From NCBI GenBank assembly GCA_035610835.1, contig CM069450.1, forward strand, positions 32,232,971 through 32,296,970: DNA of 64,000 bases, given 5' to 3'. The notes beneath the pieces were generated by a model. The model had not been told where the DNA came from. It worked only from the letters and a program-made list of their open reading frames with translations, and searched no databases. The position numbers and the translations under genes are program-made. Source of the stretch: Ophiura sarsii (taxonomy: Eukaryota > Echinodermata > Ophiuroidea > Amphilepidida > Ophiuridae). This document shows, piece by piece, positions 1-11,469 of this stretch. Positions within the stretch are counted from its first letter, which is position 1, and the number at the start of each line of letters is the position of its first letter.

Positions 1-100
1 AAAATCACCCTTAGGAATGGGTAGGGGTTTTGAATCTCCAACGGCACACCCCGACCAAACCAAATCTGAGTACCCCCCCCCCCCCCCGGGGGGCTTCCAC

Positions 101-245
101 TTTAACACTTTCCACGCGGCTATTAGTTTTACCATGAAAGTAACAGACGTGTACTTTCATGGTTTTACCATAGGCCTACATAAGATATTTTTCAGTGAAC
201 CTTTCCCAACTTTCAAGGTCTATTTCAAAGATTACTGATCCTGAT
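101..245 (+). mobile_element. Left part of a MITE (family A)
   Basis: The end TTTAACACTTTCCACGCGGC, followed by CTATTAGTTTTACCAT, recurs at 5655, 11248 and 41486, where a matching inverted end is also present. Here only the left half and part of the interior are recognisable. A homopolymeric C tract lies just upstream (about 75-97). It is non-coding. Confidence 0.6.
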
Positions 246-359
246 TAAACACTGATCCTGATTAAACAGTGTCACGCGAGTTGGCAGATTCACTCGGAAG
301 ATCACTGACATAATGATTGTTATAAATATCCATGGGCAGATGAAGATGCACTATTTGCA

Positions 360-520
360 CTATCTTTTATATCGTCAAAACTTTCGTTTGTATCTTTTAT
401 ATCATTATATCGGAAATATTAAAAATATCAGATATATCTTAAGAAAATCATTTCTATCTTTTATATCGTCAAAACTATAGTTTGTATCATCGGAAATATC
501 AAAAATATCAGATATATCGT
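360..520. repeat. TATC-rich degenerate repeat, copy 1
   Basis: The phrase CTTTTATATCGTCAAAACT and variants of ATCGGAAATATCAAAAATATC recur twice here and again at about 1436-1545. This is low-complexity A+T-rich DNA without coding potential. Confidence 0.5.
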
Positions 521-730
521 CGGCTTGGATACCATGTCCTTGAATTTTAAACATAATCCCGGTTCGATCCCCACGTCACTTATAAAACTCGCCCATTGCT
601 TGTGTGGTGGATTTCGATCACGACAGGAGCGTGCGCAGATGCGATTTTTGTGTAAGTGGTCTGTGATTTTGTCAATATTATATTTTTACTGTGATTTGTT
701 TGTCAATCTGCATTAAATGCAAAAAGTAAC

Positions 731-800
731 AACGCCCCCGGCTGGACTCGAACCACAAGGTTAACAGCCGAACGCGCTAACCAATTGCGCCACGGAGGTG
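731..800 (-). pseudogene. tRNA-Asn pseudogene (anticodon GTT), internal deletion
   Basis: The reverse complement carries an almost canonical A box (GTGGCGCAATTGGTTAGCGC), the anticodon loop CTGTTAA with anticodon GTT, and the B box GGTTCGAGTCC. Acceptor strands ACCTCCG and CGGGGGC pair at six of seven positions. Compared with animal tRNA-Asn, about 7 nt are missing between the anticodon loop and the T arm, removing the 3' side of the anticodon stem and most of the variable loop, and the T stem pairs poorly. It is either a decayed tRNA gene or the head of a tRNA-derived SINE; it cannot fold as a normal tRNA. Confidence 0.7.
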
Positions 801-1329
801 ATTAGTTACTAGGCTGTTTTGGTTTGTCATGTTCACCCGTACACTTCCCCGTACACTTTCTTGCAAAGTCGGGCATCGTTTTTTCTCAAATGTTCCTTGC
901 ATATTGCCGTTGCTGTCGCCTTTAATACATGTGCTGTCAGTTGAACTTGGAACCAACGTTTACTTTGAACTGTCTATTTTCAATAAAAAAATATTCCAAT
1001 ACGGGAAAAAAATCAGAAAAGCTCACAGACAACAAATAAGAACATCATTTTACTCGACCTAGAATTTCAATCAACGTATTTCAATCATCGGGAAAACCCG
1101 ATGATGCGAGTGACGTCATTTAATGAGCTCATTAGCATAATTTATGTCCGTGAAATGTACAATAGAGTTTTATTAGTGCACGTACGATATGCTTATACAT
1201 GTTTGTTCCTCTTCAACCATGTTAATGTTGAAACTTTGGATTTATCAGTTTATAATTCATAAAAACAATAATAAGTTCATTTATTTATTTATTTATTTAT
1301 TACATTTCGGTGACGCGCGCAATATTTTC

Positions 1330-2320
1330 TAACATCTCAACAATTTGAATTTGGCTTTTAAAGAACGACCCATAATCTATTTTAGCTAGCGGGGGGGGGG
1401 GGGGGGGATTACTTCTGACACGTGGTATAAATCCTCTCTATCTTTTATATCGTCAAACTCAAAACTATCGTTTGTATCTATCGTCAAAACTATATTTTTA
1501 TCTTTTATATCATTTATATCGGAAATATCACAAATATAAGATCGTATGGCACGATATGCTGACATTTTTGTTCCTCTACACTTCCCGTACTTGATTTTGG
1601 CTTTTAAAAAATGACCCATAATCTATTTTAGCTTTGAGGATGAGGGTTATTCCCTCGAGGCTCCAGCTCTTGAACTTATTATTGGATTGACACTGTATCT
1701 TTTTTTTTCAAAAATCTTAAAAAAATTAGGGGCTTCTGCGCACCCCTTAACTTATTATTGGACTGACACGTCACAGTATATTTTTTCAAAAATCTTAAAA
1801 ACTTAGATAAAAAACATGGGAGTGATGCAGCACCCCAGAACCCCCACTCCCAAGGGGCTTGGGCACGGCCCTCAAACACCATCTGCGCCGCAAGACATAC
1901 CGTCTCAATCTCAACAATTCGATCGGGGCTTTTAAAGAACGACCCATATTCTTTGGGGCTTTTAAAGAACGACCTATCATTTTAACGACGTAATTTGTAC
2001 CGAAACTCAGTCCCGTTGTCATGCTAAAGCTTAACAATTTGGACGGGGCAATTAAAGAACGACCCATAATCTATTTGAACAGAAATTCAGTCCCGTTGTC
2101 ATGCTTAAAACCTTAACAATTTGGATGGGGCTTTTAAAGAATCGGTACGCGTGCAATATTTTCACATCTCAACAATTTGATCGGCGCTTTTAAAGAACGA
2201 CCCATAATCTATTGCAGCTATCGGTCGGTCCCACAATACAATATTAAGGAGGCACCTTCGCTAAAGAAACCTCAACCGTTTCAAAGAGGCTTTTAAATAA
2301 ACGACCCATTATCTATTTAC
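1330..2320. repeat. Diverged tandem repeat with GGCTTTTAAAGAACGACCCA core
   Basis: At least eight diverged copies of GGCTTTTAAAGAACGACCCA, usually followed by TAATCTATTT and preceded by CAACAATTTG, lie at irregular spacing. A second shared phrase, CAGTCCCGTTGTCATGCT, appears twice (about 2010 and 2088). A TTTA microsatellite (about 1278-1300) and a G tract (about 1391-1407) lie just before and inside. No gene is seen in this stretch. Confidence 0.6.
1436..1545. repeat. TATC-rich degenerate repeat, copy 2
   Basis: Second copy of the sequence at 360-520, with the same CTTTTATATCGTCAAA and TATCGGAAATATCA phrases, embedded in the tandem region around it. Confidence 0.45.
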
Positions 2321-2334
2321 CCTGTCATGACATG

Positions 2335-2360
2335 TACAGGGTGTCCCAAAAAAATGTTAA
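2335..2360. mobile_element. Mariner-type terminus (CAGGGTGTCCCAAAA)
   Basis: TACAGGGTGTCCCAAAA is a terminus of the kind seen on IS630-Tc1-mariner elements, with TA immediately outside. It resembles the terminus at 24208. I could not find a convincing partner end, so this is probably a truncated copy. Confidence 0.35.
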
Positions 2361-3612
2361 CACTCCGGGCACATAAGATATCTTAAAAAGACAAGAACAC
2401 ACGGGTCTAATCTTGATGTATTATGAAAGCTGAGTAAATAAGCTTTCATTTGCATTTTATTGCGTTCCAATTGGTTATTTAGAACCGGAGATATGCTTCA
2501 GCAAACATGAGGAAGCAAAATCGGCTTGGTCCAATCCTCTCAGTATGAAAGTAAAGCTTTTAAAATCCACGAAGCAAGAAGCAACATGATTAAGTCACAC
2601 ACACACATCAGTTAATCTCTTCTTTGTTCTTTTCAACGCATTCTTTCGATTCTTTTCAAGCTTAAAAGACATAAATAAATATATTCCACTCTTCAAGCAG
2701 TCTTTAAAATTGAAATTGAAACATTTCATGTTCTTTGTTGAAATGGTCCATCCAATTTAATAAATTAACTAATATTGCACTGAAATTAACCATAAATCAA
2801 AATACTTATATAATTTATGTTATAGGTACGGTATAATAATATAATGATATTTCCCAAAATGACCAATTGTGCACCTCTGCTGATGTCCGGGACATCCGGA
2901 CATTGGTCTGTTGATTCGTTATGCGTTCAGCGTTGCTAGGAATTACGCTATAGTATAATTAGATCCCCTAGGCTGGTTGTAATCAGGGACTTTACAATGT
3001 TCATCTACTCTCATTTTCTATTATTATTATAAGGATTTGCTGGTCGACACGGTTGCTGATCATACTGCAAAGATACTAATTAAATAGTGACGTTGTTTGC
3101 CAATACAACCCTTAGCCACGTTAGCCGGTTTGTAAGGTTTCTCCCTGGCCCTGCACAGTCATGACTGTGTGCCGCTCTCAATCGGGGCTCTCAATTGGTT
3201 GAAACTAATCAATAGTCAACAAAACGTTAGTACAACTCAATATTAACATAAGGGTGTTGACAGGCCGCCTACAAAAATAGTATTTCAGTATGTTATGTGC
3301 GTGAGGACGGCAACTATTAGAACCTGCTATAAGATATAATGGGCACAATTATGGATACTGAATGTTAAACTTAAAGTTATAACCTATTCCTCGTCAGCAC
3401 TACAAAGGAGAGATGAATTTTGAAAACCTATCACCGGTGGATCTAATGTAACCTTTCCATACCTTTAGGTTACTTTAATTATTATAATACATTGTGTCGG
3501 CATGTATACTTGTCTACATCATGGGCTAAGATCCAACTGGTTGCTTCTGGCGTGTATACGGTGATTTAGACAGAAACTCGGAAAGTGAATGATATACTAC
3601 TGACGAAGAAAC
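2361..3612. other. Intergenic, no gene seen; upstream of serine-rich gene
   Basis: A+T-rich DNA without a convincing ORF. A short near-palindrome built on GTCCGG lies near 2885. The right part must contain the promoter and 5' leader of the gene starting at 3613, but I see no clear core promoter motif. Confidence 0.4.
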
Positions 3613-4142
3613 ATGCTGAAACCACCAACATTTTCGCCCAACTTTGATGGAAAGTCTACTGCTGGCAATGGAAAGTCGTTGTCTTTGCAACTGGCGGATG
3701 AAGCTGAAAAATCATCGTGCGTGGCGGCGACATCGCTGTCCACGGCAACTCCCTGTTCATCAATATCTCCATCATCTTCCTCCTCCTCCTCCTCCTCATC
3801 ATCATCCCTCGAGGAAACCTCAAGATTGTCGTATACTCCATCAACCTCATCGTCTTCAACGACATCATCATCAACTTCTTTACCAATCCAAGTACCGCGA
3901 ATAAACATACGATCATCAGTCACAGCAGTACCAAAGGCCCTGGGGTCCTCCCGGGTATCCTCACGGGGGTCCTCTACGACTGAGATAGCCTACACTGATG
4001 GAGTCCAAATTGGGACCCCGGTAAAGACCAGAATACGTCCATACAGTTCAAATCAGTTCTGGGCCGGAAGTGCGGGACGAGTCTCCCCGAGGAATCGAGC
4101 CAGTTCTTCGACGCCAACATCATTACTGGCGCGAAAAAATAC
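3613..4142 (+). CDS. Serine-rich gene, exon 1
   Basis: Contains the start codon and the poly-serine region; ends with two bases of a codon at the strong donor AC|GTAAGT. The same DNA is open in two other + frames and on the minus strand because of the TCC/TCA repeats; only this frame joins exon 2 in phase. Another frame near the 3' end also reads plausibly (EESSQFFDANIITGAKKY) but meets stops upstream and fails the phase test. Confidence 0.6.
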
Positions 4143-7100
4143 GTAAGTTTAGGGGAACTTTTGGTACCGTACGATAAACATGATATACAATACAATTTAC
4201 AAGGAACATAATCAGGGGCATGGGGGGGGGGGGGGGTATTTTCCCCTGTCAGAAGGCTTGCCCCCCCCCCCCCCCCCCCCACCCCCCTGGTGCCCTCGCA
4301 TGCAATGACAAACTGTATGTATATTGACAACAAATAGTTGGTTATACCGCCCCTCTGATCACAGCATGTCCCCCACATGCCCCCCCCCCCCCCCTCAAAA
4401 GTAAATAAATGATAATAATCGTAATCATAATAATAAAATACGGTATATGATATGAATTAATGTACATTTTGGTATTTTTGTAACTTCGGTACCTTGTTTA
4501 TTGTTATGTTTCTGATTTTATTTGAAATTACGTACAAAACACATTGCTACTTTAAGTTAGGCCAAAAAATGTAATATACTTTGTCTCAGCAGCCCGCACG
4601 CATTGCTTTTAAGATTAAAATAAAGTAAAATCGCATAGGACGTAGCTTCCTTTTGTATTGTAAGAAAGAAAAGAAAAAAGCATAGCACATAGTTTTTAGC
4701 CAAAGGTTGCTGAGACAAAGTATTTAATTTGTTTGGCCTTATATGGTACCAACACTTAAGGCCAAATAAAAAAATAAACATGTTTAGCGTCATGACTTTT
4801 TCAAAAAGGAGGAGGCCCTTTTATTTTTTTATTTTTGGCACTTTTTGGGGCAAAATCATCCTGATAAACGACAAACTTTGTGAACCTGAAGGAGGAGGAG
4901 GCCTCTTTAAATTGTTTTTATTTCATGGTTCTGAGGAGTTTGTCACCACAAAACTTGCTTAAAATGCATAAGAAAGAAAAAAAACTTTTACAAAAATCTT
5001 AAACTTTGAAACACCTTTAAAAAAGTTATGACAGAAATAATGAAAAAAGAAAAGTTATATGAAGCAGACCCCCAAAAAGGAGCAGGAGGGGACGCTAAAC
5101 ATGTATTTATTTTTATTTTGCCTAAGTTATCTATAGTTTCTATCCAAATATAAATGTCAATTTTAAAATGGCAGTTTGTTTACAATTACATAATACGAAG
5201 TTGTGTCCGTGTTTTTTTTAAAAAATAGGCCTACCTGTATTGTTTGGACTATATTCTTCACCGGTAAACACAGAAAATAATTGAGCAGTTTATTTAAAAA
5301 CCCAGCCAGAAAATGAACATAATAATAAACAGATGCCATCACGTACTGTATGGTTTGGTTTGTTGATCTAATTTATAATAATGAATCGATGGAATTTATC
5401 AATACTATTGAATTACATTCGCGTCACACTCATCAAATTGATCAGTAGGCCTAATCGATATCAGACAATCCATAATATCTGTACGTACAAAGTGGAAGTT
5501 GTTCAGCGAAAGTCAAATATTGACAAAATCATTGTTAAAAAAACAGATTGATAAAATGATATATCCGTTAAATATTCGACGCTTTGACATCTTCGACGTT
5601 AACACGTGCATGCAGAGAGTACTAATTAAAGCATCGTTTTCAATGTACATGTATTTAACTCTTACTTTCCACGCGGCTATTACTATTAGTTTTACCATAA
5701 TATAAACCGCTCAAAAAAAGTTTCGAAATTTGTTTCAATCACAATTTGTTCAAATATCTCGGGATATATTCATTTAGTGTAATATATCATGTAAAAGCTG
5801 ATGTGATCATCTTTACAATGATATCCAATTTAAAGTAATCCGTTTTTCCAGTGCTCAGCCTCATGCTTGAGAACATGGGGAGGTCGCAATCTGCAAGTGC
5901 CAAAATCATAACTATATTTTGTACTTAAAATCAATAGATCATCACACTACACTATAGTGGTCATTGAACAGACGACAAAGATGTTCTTTTGAGCACAAAA
6001 TAGTGTTGATTTTGGCACATTCAGATTGTGACCTCCCCATGTTCTCAAGCAAGTAGCTGAGCAAAGGTACGGTAGTAGCTGAGAAATTTTGGAATGTCGT
6101 CTGTAAACGTCTGCCGCGTTGAAAGAGTTAATGTCCCCGTATCAAGAAGTCTAAGACTATTTAATAGAAATCAAACGCCACAACATTGTCTGTCTGTCAT
6201 TTATGTATGATGTTAATCGATTAAAATATAAGTATTACATTATCATTACTTATACATGTATAGTCATGATATTATTAGAGCGATTGGTTTCAATATCAGT
6301 TTCATTATCCATACAACACGACAATATTGGTCGGATTTCTTCTTTCACAATTCTATAAAGTTACGCTGTCTGTCTTGTTTGTTGTTGCGCCTTAAGTTAT
6401 ATTTTGTTCCTAAATAAATGGCGCTTTTTATTTTTATTTGCTTCTTCTTATTAAAGGGACGTTAAGTGGTGTTGAAAATTTTAAGTGTTTAAAAATTTAC
6501 TTCAGAATTCAAGATGAACATTAAAAATTGCCATTATTGTTGTTTCTACTAACAACAAACACAACAAAACTTGATTAAAACAATATCATCGCTATTTATT
6601 GAAAGACGCCCTCTATGCAAATATGGTTCGCGTTATGTATCACGCGTACTGCAGTGGGATACTGTCGGACGTAAAATGCTCGTCCCGGCTGTACGAGCAT
6701 TCTTGAATCGACGTTGTACAAAGAGAGCTGATTTTTCTTAATCCTTACAGGTGTAAGATCATACATGTAATACAATTATAAAAATATACTAATCTCAGTT
6801 TTTATTATAATTGAGGGCGCAGCCTCCAACACATCCTCTTAGTGCCCCTTTAATATTGACTGCAATCATTATAATGGTATTAATTTTCTGAGATAGCCGT
6901 GATCAATGATGCGTGGTGTCTTGACTATTTTAGTGATAACTATTCTACACTGCAAAAACTCCGGTGTTAAATATGCAACACTGAGCCGGTGTTACGCTCC
7001 TGGTGTTAATGTTGGTGTTAGGTCAACACCATAGGAATAACTGATGTAACACTTCTCATGGTGTTAAGTTTCTTAAGTTTCTGGTGTTAAACTTGGTGTA

Positions 7101-10100
7101 AGAAGAACTCCCATGGGTGTCACTATTCCACACATGCGCACGGGGGTGGGTTATATTGGTTTTGTAACACTTTGGATTGTATATTTATACATTTGATCTA
7201 GTGATTCGATCTGCAATATGCCCCATTCCATAATTAAATGGCAAGTAAGAACATTAATTCCCAAAAACGTTCAAGTTTTAATAAATTTGAACTGTTGAAC
7301 AGTGAAATATGTTATTTGCAAGCATTTTATTGTTAAAGTACTTCAACTTATCTAACTTTAATATTTTAACACCAGAAGGTGTAAACATTTTAATATTTTA
7401 ACACCAGAAGGTGTAAATTGTTTAATATTTTAACACCAGAAGGTGTAAATTGTTTAATATTTTAACACCAGAAGGTGTAAAAATTAACATAGGAGGGTAA
7501 AATTAACACCCTGACAGTGTTAATATAGCAACACCCAAAGGAGTGTTAATTCATCAACACCAAAGACTGGTGTTAATCAACACCAAAAAGTGTGGACCCG
7601 CTGGGACACTTCTGTGGTGTTAAACACCAGTGTTTTTGCAGTGTAACCTTAACTAAATGAGACCACAGTTTATATGTATTGGTAGTCTTTAACAATTATT
7701 AACACGGTCTAAAAGATGATTAAAATGTATATGCTAATTAGGAAAGATTACCAGAAACACCTCTCAATGACGGATGTCCTGGGAAGATACCTCTGTTTGT
7801 AAAATGTTTGTGTTCGGCAACCCACCCACCTGTCATTTGGCTATTCCAGAAAAAAATGGCACCCTCCCCTCCTATACATGTAGATGAACATAAATATGTT
7901 TTCAAAATAAATCTGGAATTCTATAGGGGTAAAGGGTATGGGAATTGCGTATAGAGGAATAGTAATAATGAACATTTGTTTGGAGTTCACGGAATGTTAA
8001 TAAATTTGTTTTCGGAATTCGGTGACAATTGATGAATTTTAGGCTTTGTTTTGAAAAAAGTCTGGAATTCCGAGTTCCTCTATAGGGTGGCTGAGTAACT
8101 TGCGAAACAAATAATTCTGGAATTCCACGCCCCAAATATTGAAAAAAAGTTTAGAATTCCTAATTCCTCTATTATATAGGGGTGTGCATTTTTTTCTTCT
8201 GGAATAGCCCATTGCAGTGGCAACATCATAACGCTGGTGAACATCATACACTATTTAATAGCACATACACAGCCAATCCAGAATTCCACAAATTTCACTT
8301 ATTGTACAGCTTCAGAATGCTGTAAATTTGACATCGTAAATTCGTAAATAGCCTGATTAATTACAGCACTGTAATTATTACCCAACTTGGTGTGTGTGTG
8401 TGTTTAATAGTAGATGATTCTCTAAGTCTGGGTGAGTGAGAGGTGTCCTACTGTGAAAGTGGTGTGTATCTGGTGTGTAGGGTAGAGCTCTGCCATATAT
8501 ATAAATCATCACTAAAATGGTCACTGTCGATGAGTGCTATTAATTCCTTATAGCACTCGGCAGCTACGCTGCCTCGTGCTATAAGTCATACTTAATACTC
8601 ATTGTTAGTGTGTCTGCTTTTTATTTTACAAACAGGTTTGACCCTAAACCATACCGATTGGAGCCATGTGGAACCGGGGAAACGATGCGAGATTGTCTCA
8701 ATAATGAAATCATGAAGAATTTCGACAAATCACAACTCAATGTAACTGCTACTCAAACTCGCAATACCAAGCCGTCGCAACAAAGTGAGTTAATTTACTA
8801 AGGCCAAACAAAGAAGATAGTCTGTCTCAGAAGCCCGCCCACATTGATAGGCTATGTGAAATGAGCTACGGCGCGTAGGTCTATGCGCTGAGGCCTACAT
8901 TTGTTCTTCTTTCATTTTTGGATTTTTTTTTTTGGATTTTTTGTTGTTGGATTTTTCGAGAAAAAAAGGTTTAGAAAAGGTCTCTGAAGCTTGGATTAGT
9001 AAAAAAAAAAAAAAATGAAAATGAAAAGGGAGGGCGGTTTTTGGTTTTTATATTTTGGTAATTTGGTTTCTTCATTCCACATTTATATTAGAAGCATACA
9101 CGTCACAGGCTGTATTATATTATGCACCAAATCACACAATTCAAACGTATATATTGCAAAGGCCTGCATACATAAAACCTAAATTAAATCGCAGCAAAAA
9201 GACATAGAAACGACGAAGTGTGGATAAAACAATTACATCCTTTTCAGCTATATAGGATACTTACTGATATAGTTGTGTAAATATCTTTGCAATTTATTAA
9301 GGCAGTGGCTAGTAGCAAACCGGGCCAAACACCTTTAAGACTTATGCAAATGTCAGTTTTATGACACAATTTACGACCCATGGAATGGTGCGTCACTTTA
9401 CCGAGGTGCGTCACTTTCTCATGCACCATGACGCATTGTGTCACCAATGTGACGGACCTTTCCCATACAATGACGGTACCTTAAGGGGGGACTTAAGGAA
9501 GTTTTTGATTTGATTTTTTGAATTTTGTGAGTGCTGTAATTATTGAACTATTAATCAAATGTATATAAAAGTATACATTTTTGGAAAGGAAATGGATCAG
9601 AGAATCCAAATTTGGCATCAATTTTGACCAAAAAAGTAGATTTTTTGAGAAAATCACAAAATTCACTTTTTTGACCCAAATTTTTTTGAACAAAGCTAAC
9701 AAAAAATAATTTTGAGTAAAAAATGGCCAAATCACTTTATAATGATGTTAAGACACTAATGAAGGGACGATTTTTTTTTTTAAAAACCTAATCTAATATT
9801 TTTGAAAATTTTGACCAAAAAGTGCCAAAAAACGTGAAAAATGGGTTTTTTTGTTTTTTTGAACACTTTTTTGGCAAAATTTCAAAAAATATTGGATTAG
9901 ATTTAAAATTAAAAAAATCGTCCCTCCAGTAGTGTCTTAACATCATCATCAAGTGATTTGGGCATTTTTAATTCAAAATTATGTTTGTTAGCTTTGTTCA
10001 AAAAAATTGGGTCAAAAAAGTGATTTTTTGTGATTTTCTCAAAAATAATCAAAATCTTTGGTCAAAATTTATGCCAAATTTGGATTCTCTGATCCATTTC

Positions 10101-11166
10101 CTTTCCAAAAATGTATACTTTTATATACATTTGATTAATAGTTCAATAATTCACTCACAAAATTCAACAAAAAACTTCCTTAAGTCCCCCTTAAATCAAT
10201 TTTGTGACGCACCATTCATTGATTCTGACGGATCATGACTGTCTCAAATGAAAAAGAAAGAAAAGAGGCATTCTGTAATCATTTTCAAATTTTCTGGAAT
10301 GGGAAGTATAAGTATGGGAGGGGTTTTTTTCTCACTATTTTAAGGGGGTACTGAAATCACGGGCGTGCCGAATTTCGCGATTTGGGTCACATGATTTTGT
10401 TTCTCAAGAGTGGCACATACCAGTCCTATCATAGACGTGAGAACCATCCCCGGGGTTTTTCCGGTATGAGTATTTAAAAGGTCATAATGGCGATAGGGTT
10501 ATTTTACGCATGCAATGTTTGAAGTGAACACGCGGTGAGAGTATCGGAATAGTGATTTTTGCACCTCGGGTATTGCATAATCTAAACGAAAATTTTGGGT
10601 GGTGGTGAGTAGGGTCTACATGTAAAATATAATGGTCGTAATGTGTTTTACGCATGATGACGTACCCGGGAACGCATCCAGGTAAAGTGACTGTCATTGA
10701 CGCTCCCAAAGGCTGTCCATGACGTACCCGGCGTCAAGAATGTGGTGATAATCCGGGGGTCGTATAGTGCGTCATACCACTGATATGTGCATTATCTACA
10801 TTTTTCTTTATGAAATACTGAATGTTAAAGATAACAGGTGCACAGTTGGTCTGTCCAGTAGCCTTCTCAGAGTCCATGTATCGTGTTTAAGGAGTTGGAG
10901 TCTTCACTCCAATCTCGATATTAACATTGTATTGCCCCCCCCCCCCCCCCCCCCAACCCCCTTTCCCTGAAGCGTCGATTATCGAATTTCCGGTAATCAT
11001 TGTTCATGTTTATGTTTAAATTGCAGCAATCCAACGAGAGCATGAGGCATTTATGTCGATCAGGGCACGAGCCACGTGGAAGCGACTCGGAACGCTCGGG
11101 AACAATCAGGATAAACCGTCTATGGATGAACTGACGTCTGTCTTTTTGAAAGGTTTAAAGAAATAA
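3613..11166 (+). CDS. Serine-rich protein of unknown function, 272 aa, three exons
   Basis: Join of 3613-4142, 8636-8784 and 11027-11166. The three exons total 819 nt, exactly 273 codons, and both junction phases agree. The start ATG has A at -3. Residues 1-177 are low complexity and Ser/Thr/Pro-rich, with a long serine run near residues 52-66 encoded by TCC/TCA repeats. Residues 178-272 are ordered-looking, charged and free of repeats (FDPKPYRLEPCGTGETMRDC in exon 2; ATWKRLGTL and SMDELTSVFLKGLKK in exon 3). No signal peptide or membrane segment is visible, so an intracellular protein is likely. I do not recognise the family. The start exon could be wrong, but the C-terminal two exons look like real coding sequence. 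Confidence 0.65.
4200..4395. mobile_element. hAT-like MITE with poly-C/poly-G tracts
   Basis: Starts with CAGGGGCATGGGG and contains GTCAGAAGGCTTGCCCCC, the TATGTATATTGACAACAAAT phrase and two long C tracts. The same series occurs at 13085-13275 and 56961-57174. It lies in intron 1 of the serine-rich gene. Confidence 0.55.
5655..6131 (+). mobile_element. MITE family A copy split by another element
   Basis: Left end CTTTCCACGCGGCTATTA (about 5665) and right end GGAATGTCGTCTGTAAACG...GCCGCGTTGAAAGAGTTAA (6091-6131) are those of family A. The 5704-6064 interior is unrelated to other copies, so this copy was interrupted by a second element. Confidence 0.55.
5704..6064. mobile_element. Foldback element inserted in MITE A
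   Basis: Begins AACCGCTCAAAAAAAGTTTCG, related to the end AACTGCTCACAAAAAGTATCG of the element at 30129. Its right part holds an inverted repeat: GAGAACATGGGGAGGTCGCA near 5870 is mirrored near 6030, with a GCTCAGC edge. Confidence 0.45.
6132..6947. other. Intronic DNA, nothing recognised
   Basis: A+T-rich intron 1 sequence of the serine-rich gene. No ORF, RNA gene or clear repeat is seen between the two flanking elements. Confidence 0.4.
6948..7643. mobile_element. MITE with CACTGCAAAAAC ends and internal minisatellite
   Basis: Inverted ends CACTGCAAAAAC / GTTTTTGCAGTG, flanked by TA on both sides, bound a 696-bp element filled with GGTGTTAA-type words on both strands. At about 7350-7480 a unit of about 32 bp (TTTAATATTTTAACACCAGA, then AGGTGTAAA) is repeated four times. 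It has no coding capacity. The TA flanks fit a Tc1/mariner-mobilised MITE, but the superfamily is inference. Confidence 0.7.
7839..8209. mobile_element. Terminal-inverted-repeat element GGCTATTCCAG
   Basis: Ends GGCTATTCCAGAAAAAAATG and the inverted CATTTTTTTCTTCTGGAATAGCC bound about 370 bp. The interior has repeated TCTGGAATTC phrases alternating with TCCTCTATAGGGGT. Neither strand encodes a recognisable protein. Confidence 0.6.
8549..8583. other. Strong hairpin with 3-nt loop
   Basis: TATAGCACTCGGCAGC, then TAC, then GCTGCCTCGTGCTATA: 16-nt arms with two mismatches. It lies in intron 1, about 50 bp upstream of exon 2 of the serine-rich gene. It could be a MITE fragment or an RNA structure near the acceptor. 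Confidence 0.5.
8636..8784 (+). CDS. Serine-rich gene, exon 2
   Basis: Preceded by the acceptor TTTTATTTTACAAACAG and followed by the donor GTGAGT. One base completes the split codon from exon 1, then 49 codons and one leftover base. The peptide holds two cysteines (EPCGTG, RDCLNN). Confidence 0.7.
9481..10194. mobile_element. Foldback MITE flanked by TTAA (piggyBac-like)
   Basis: Two arms of about 330 bp form a long inverted repeat; the ends are GGGGGGACTTAAGGAAGTTTT and its complement, each bordered by TTAA. TTAA duplication is the hallmark of piggyBac-superfamily insertion. Because the arms are inverted copies, both strands read the same short peptide. No transposase is present. It lies in intron 2 of the serine-rich gene. 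Confidence 0.7.
11027..11166 (+). CDS. Serine-rich gene, terminal coding exon
   Basis: Preceded by TGTTTAAATTGCAG. Two bases complete the split codon, followed by 45 codons and TAA. The peptide is basic and helical-looking (AFMSIRARATWKRL) and ends FLKGLKK. Confidence 0.7.
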
Positions 11167-11247
11167 CGTCAATGGGGAGTTACGTTTAAAAACCATGGGT
11201 GTCTTTGAACATGAGTTTAATGGGCTCGCATAAGGAGGAGTATCTGT

Positions 11248-11469
11248 TATACCACTTTCTACGCGGCTATTGGATTTACCAAATACAAAAGAGATTTTTC
11301 AGGAACTTTTTAAGGTCTATTTCAAGGATTATATTGAACCAATACTAGGCATGCTTGTACTTATTGAAATGCATTCCTCTTGGTGACTCCAAAAAATGTT
11401 GACAATTTACAAATTTGTGCAATTTTGGAATGTCGTCTGCAACATTGCCTGCCCCGTGGAAAGTGTTAA
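11248..11469 (+). mobile_element. MITE family A, complete copy
   Basis: Left end CCACTTTCTACGCGGCTATT and right end GCCCCGTGGAAAGTGTTAA are imperfect inverted repeats. The interior shares GGTCTATTTCAAGGATTA, GCATGCTTGTACTTATTG and GGAATGTCGTCTGCA with the copies at 101, 5655 and 41486. It lies just 3' of the serine-rich gene. Confidence 0.65.

Noticed and set aside
561..575. Isolated B-box-like GGTTCGATCCC
   Set aside because: No A box or cloverleaf at the right distance; insufficient for a tRNA call.
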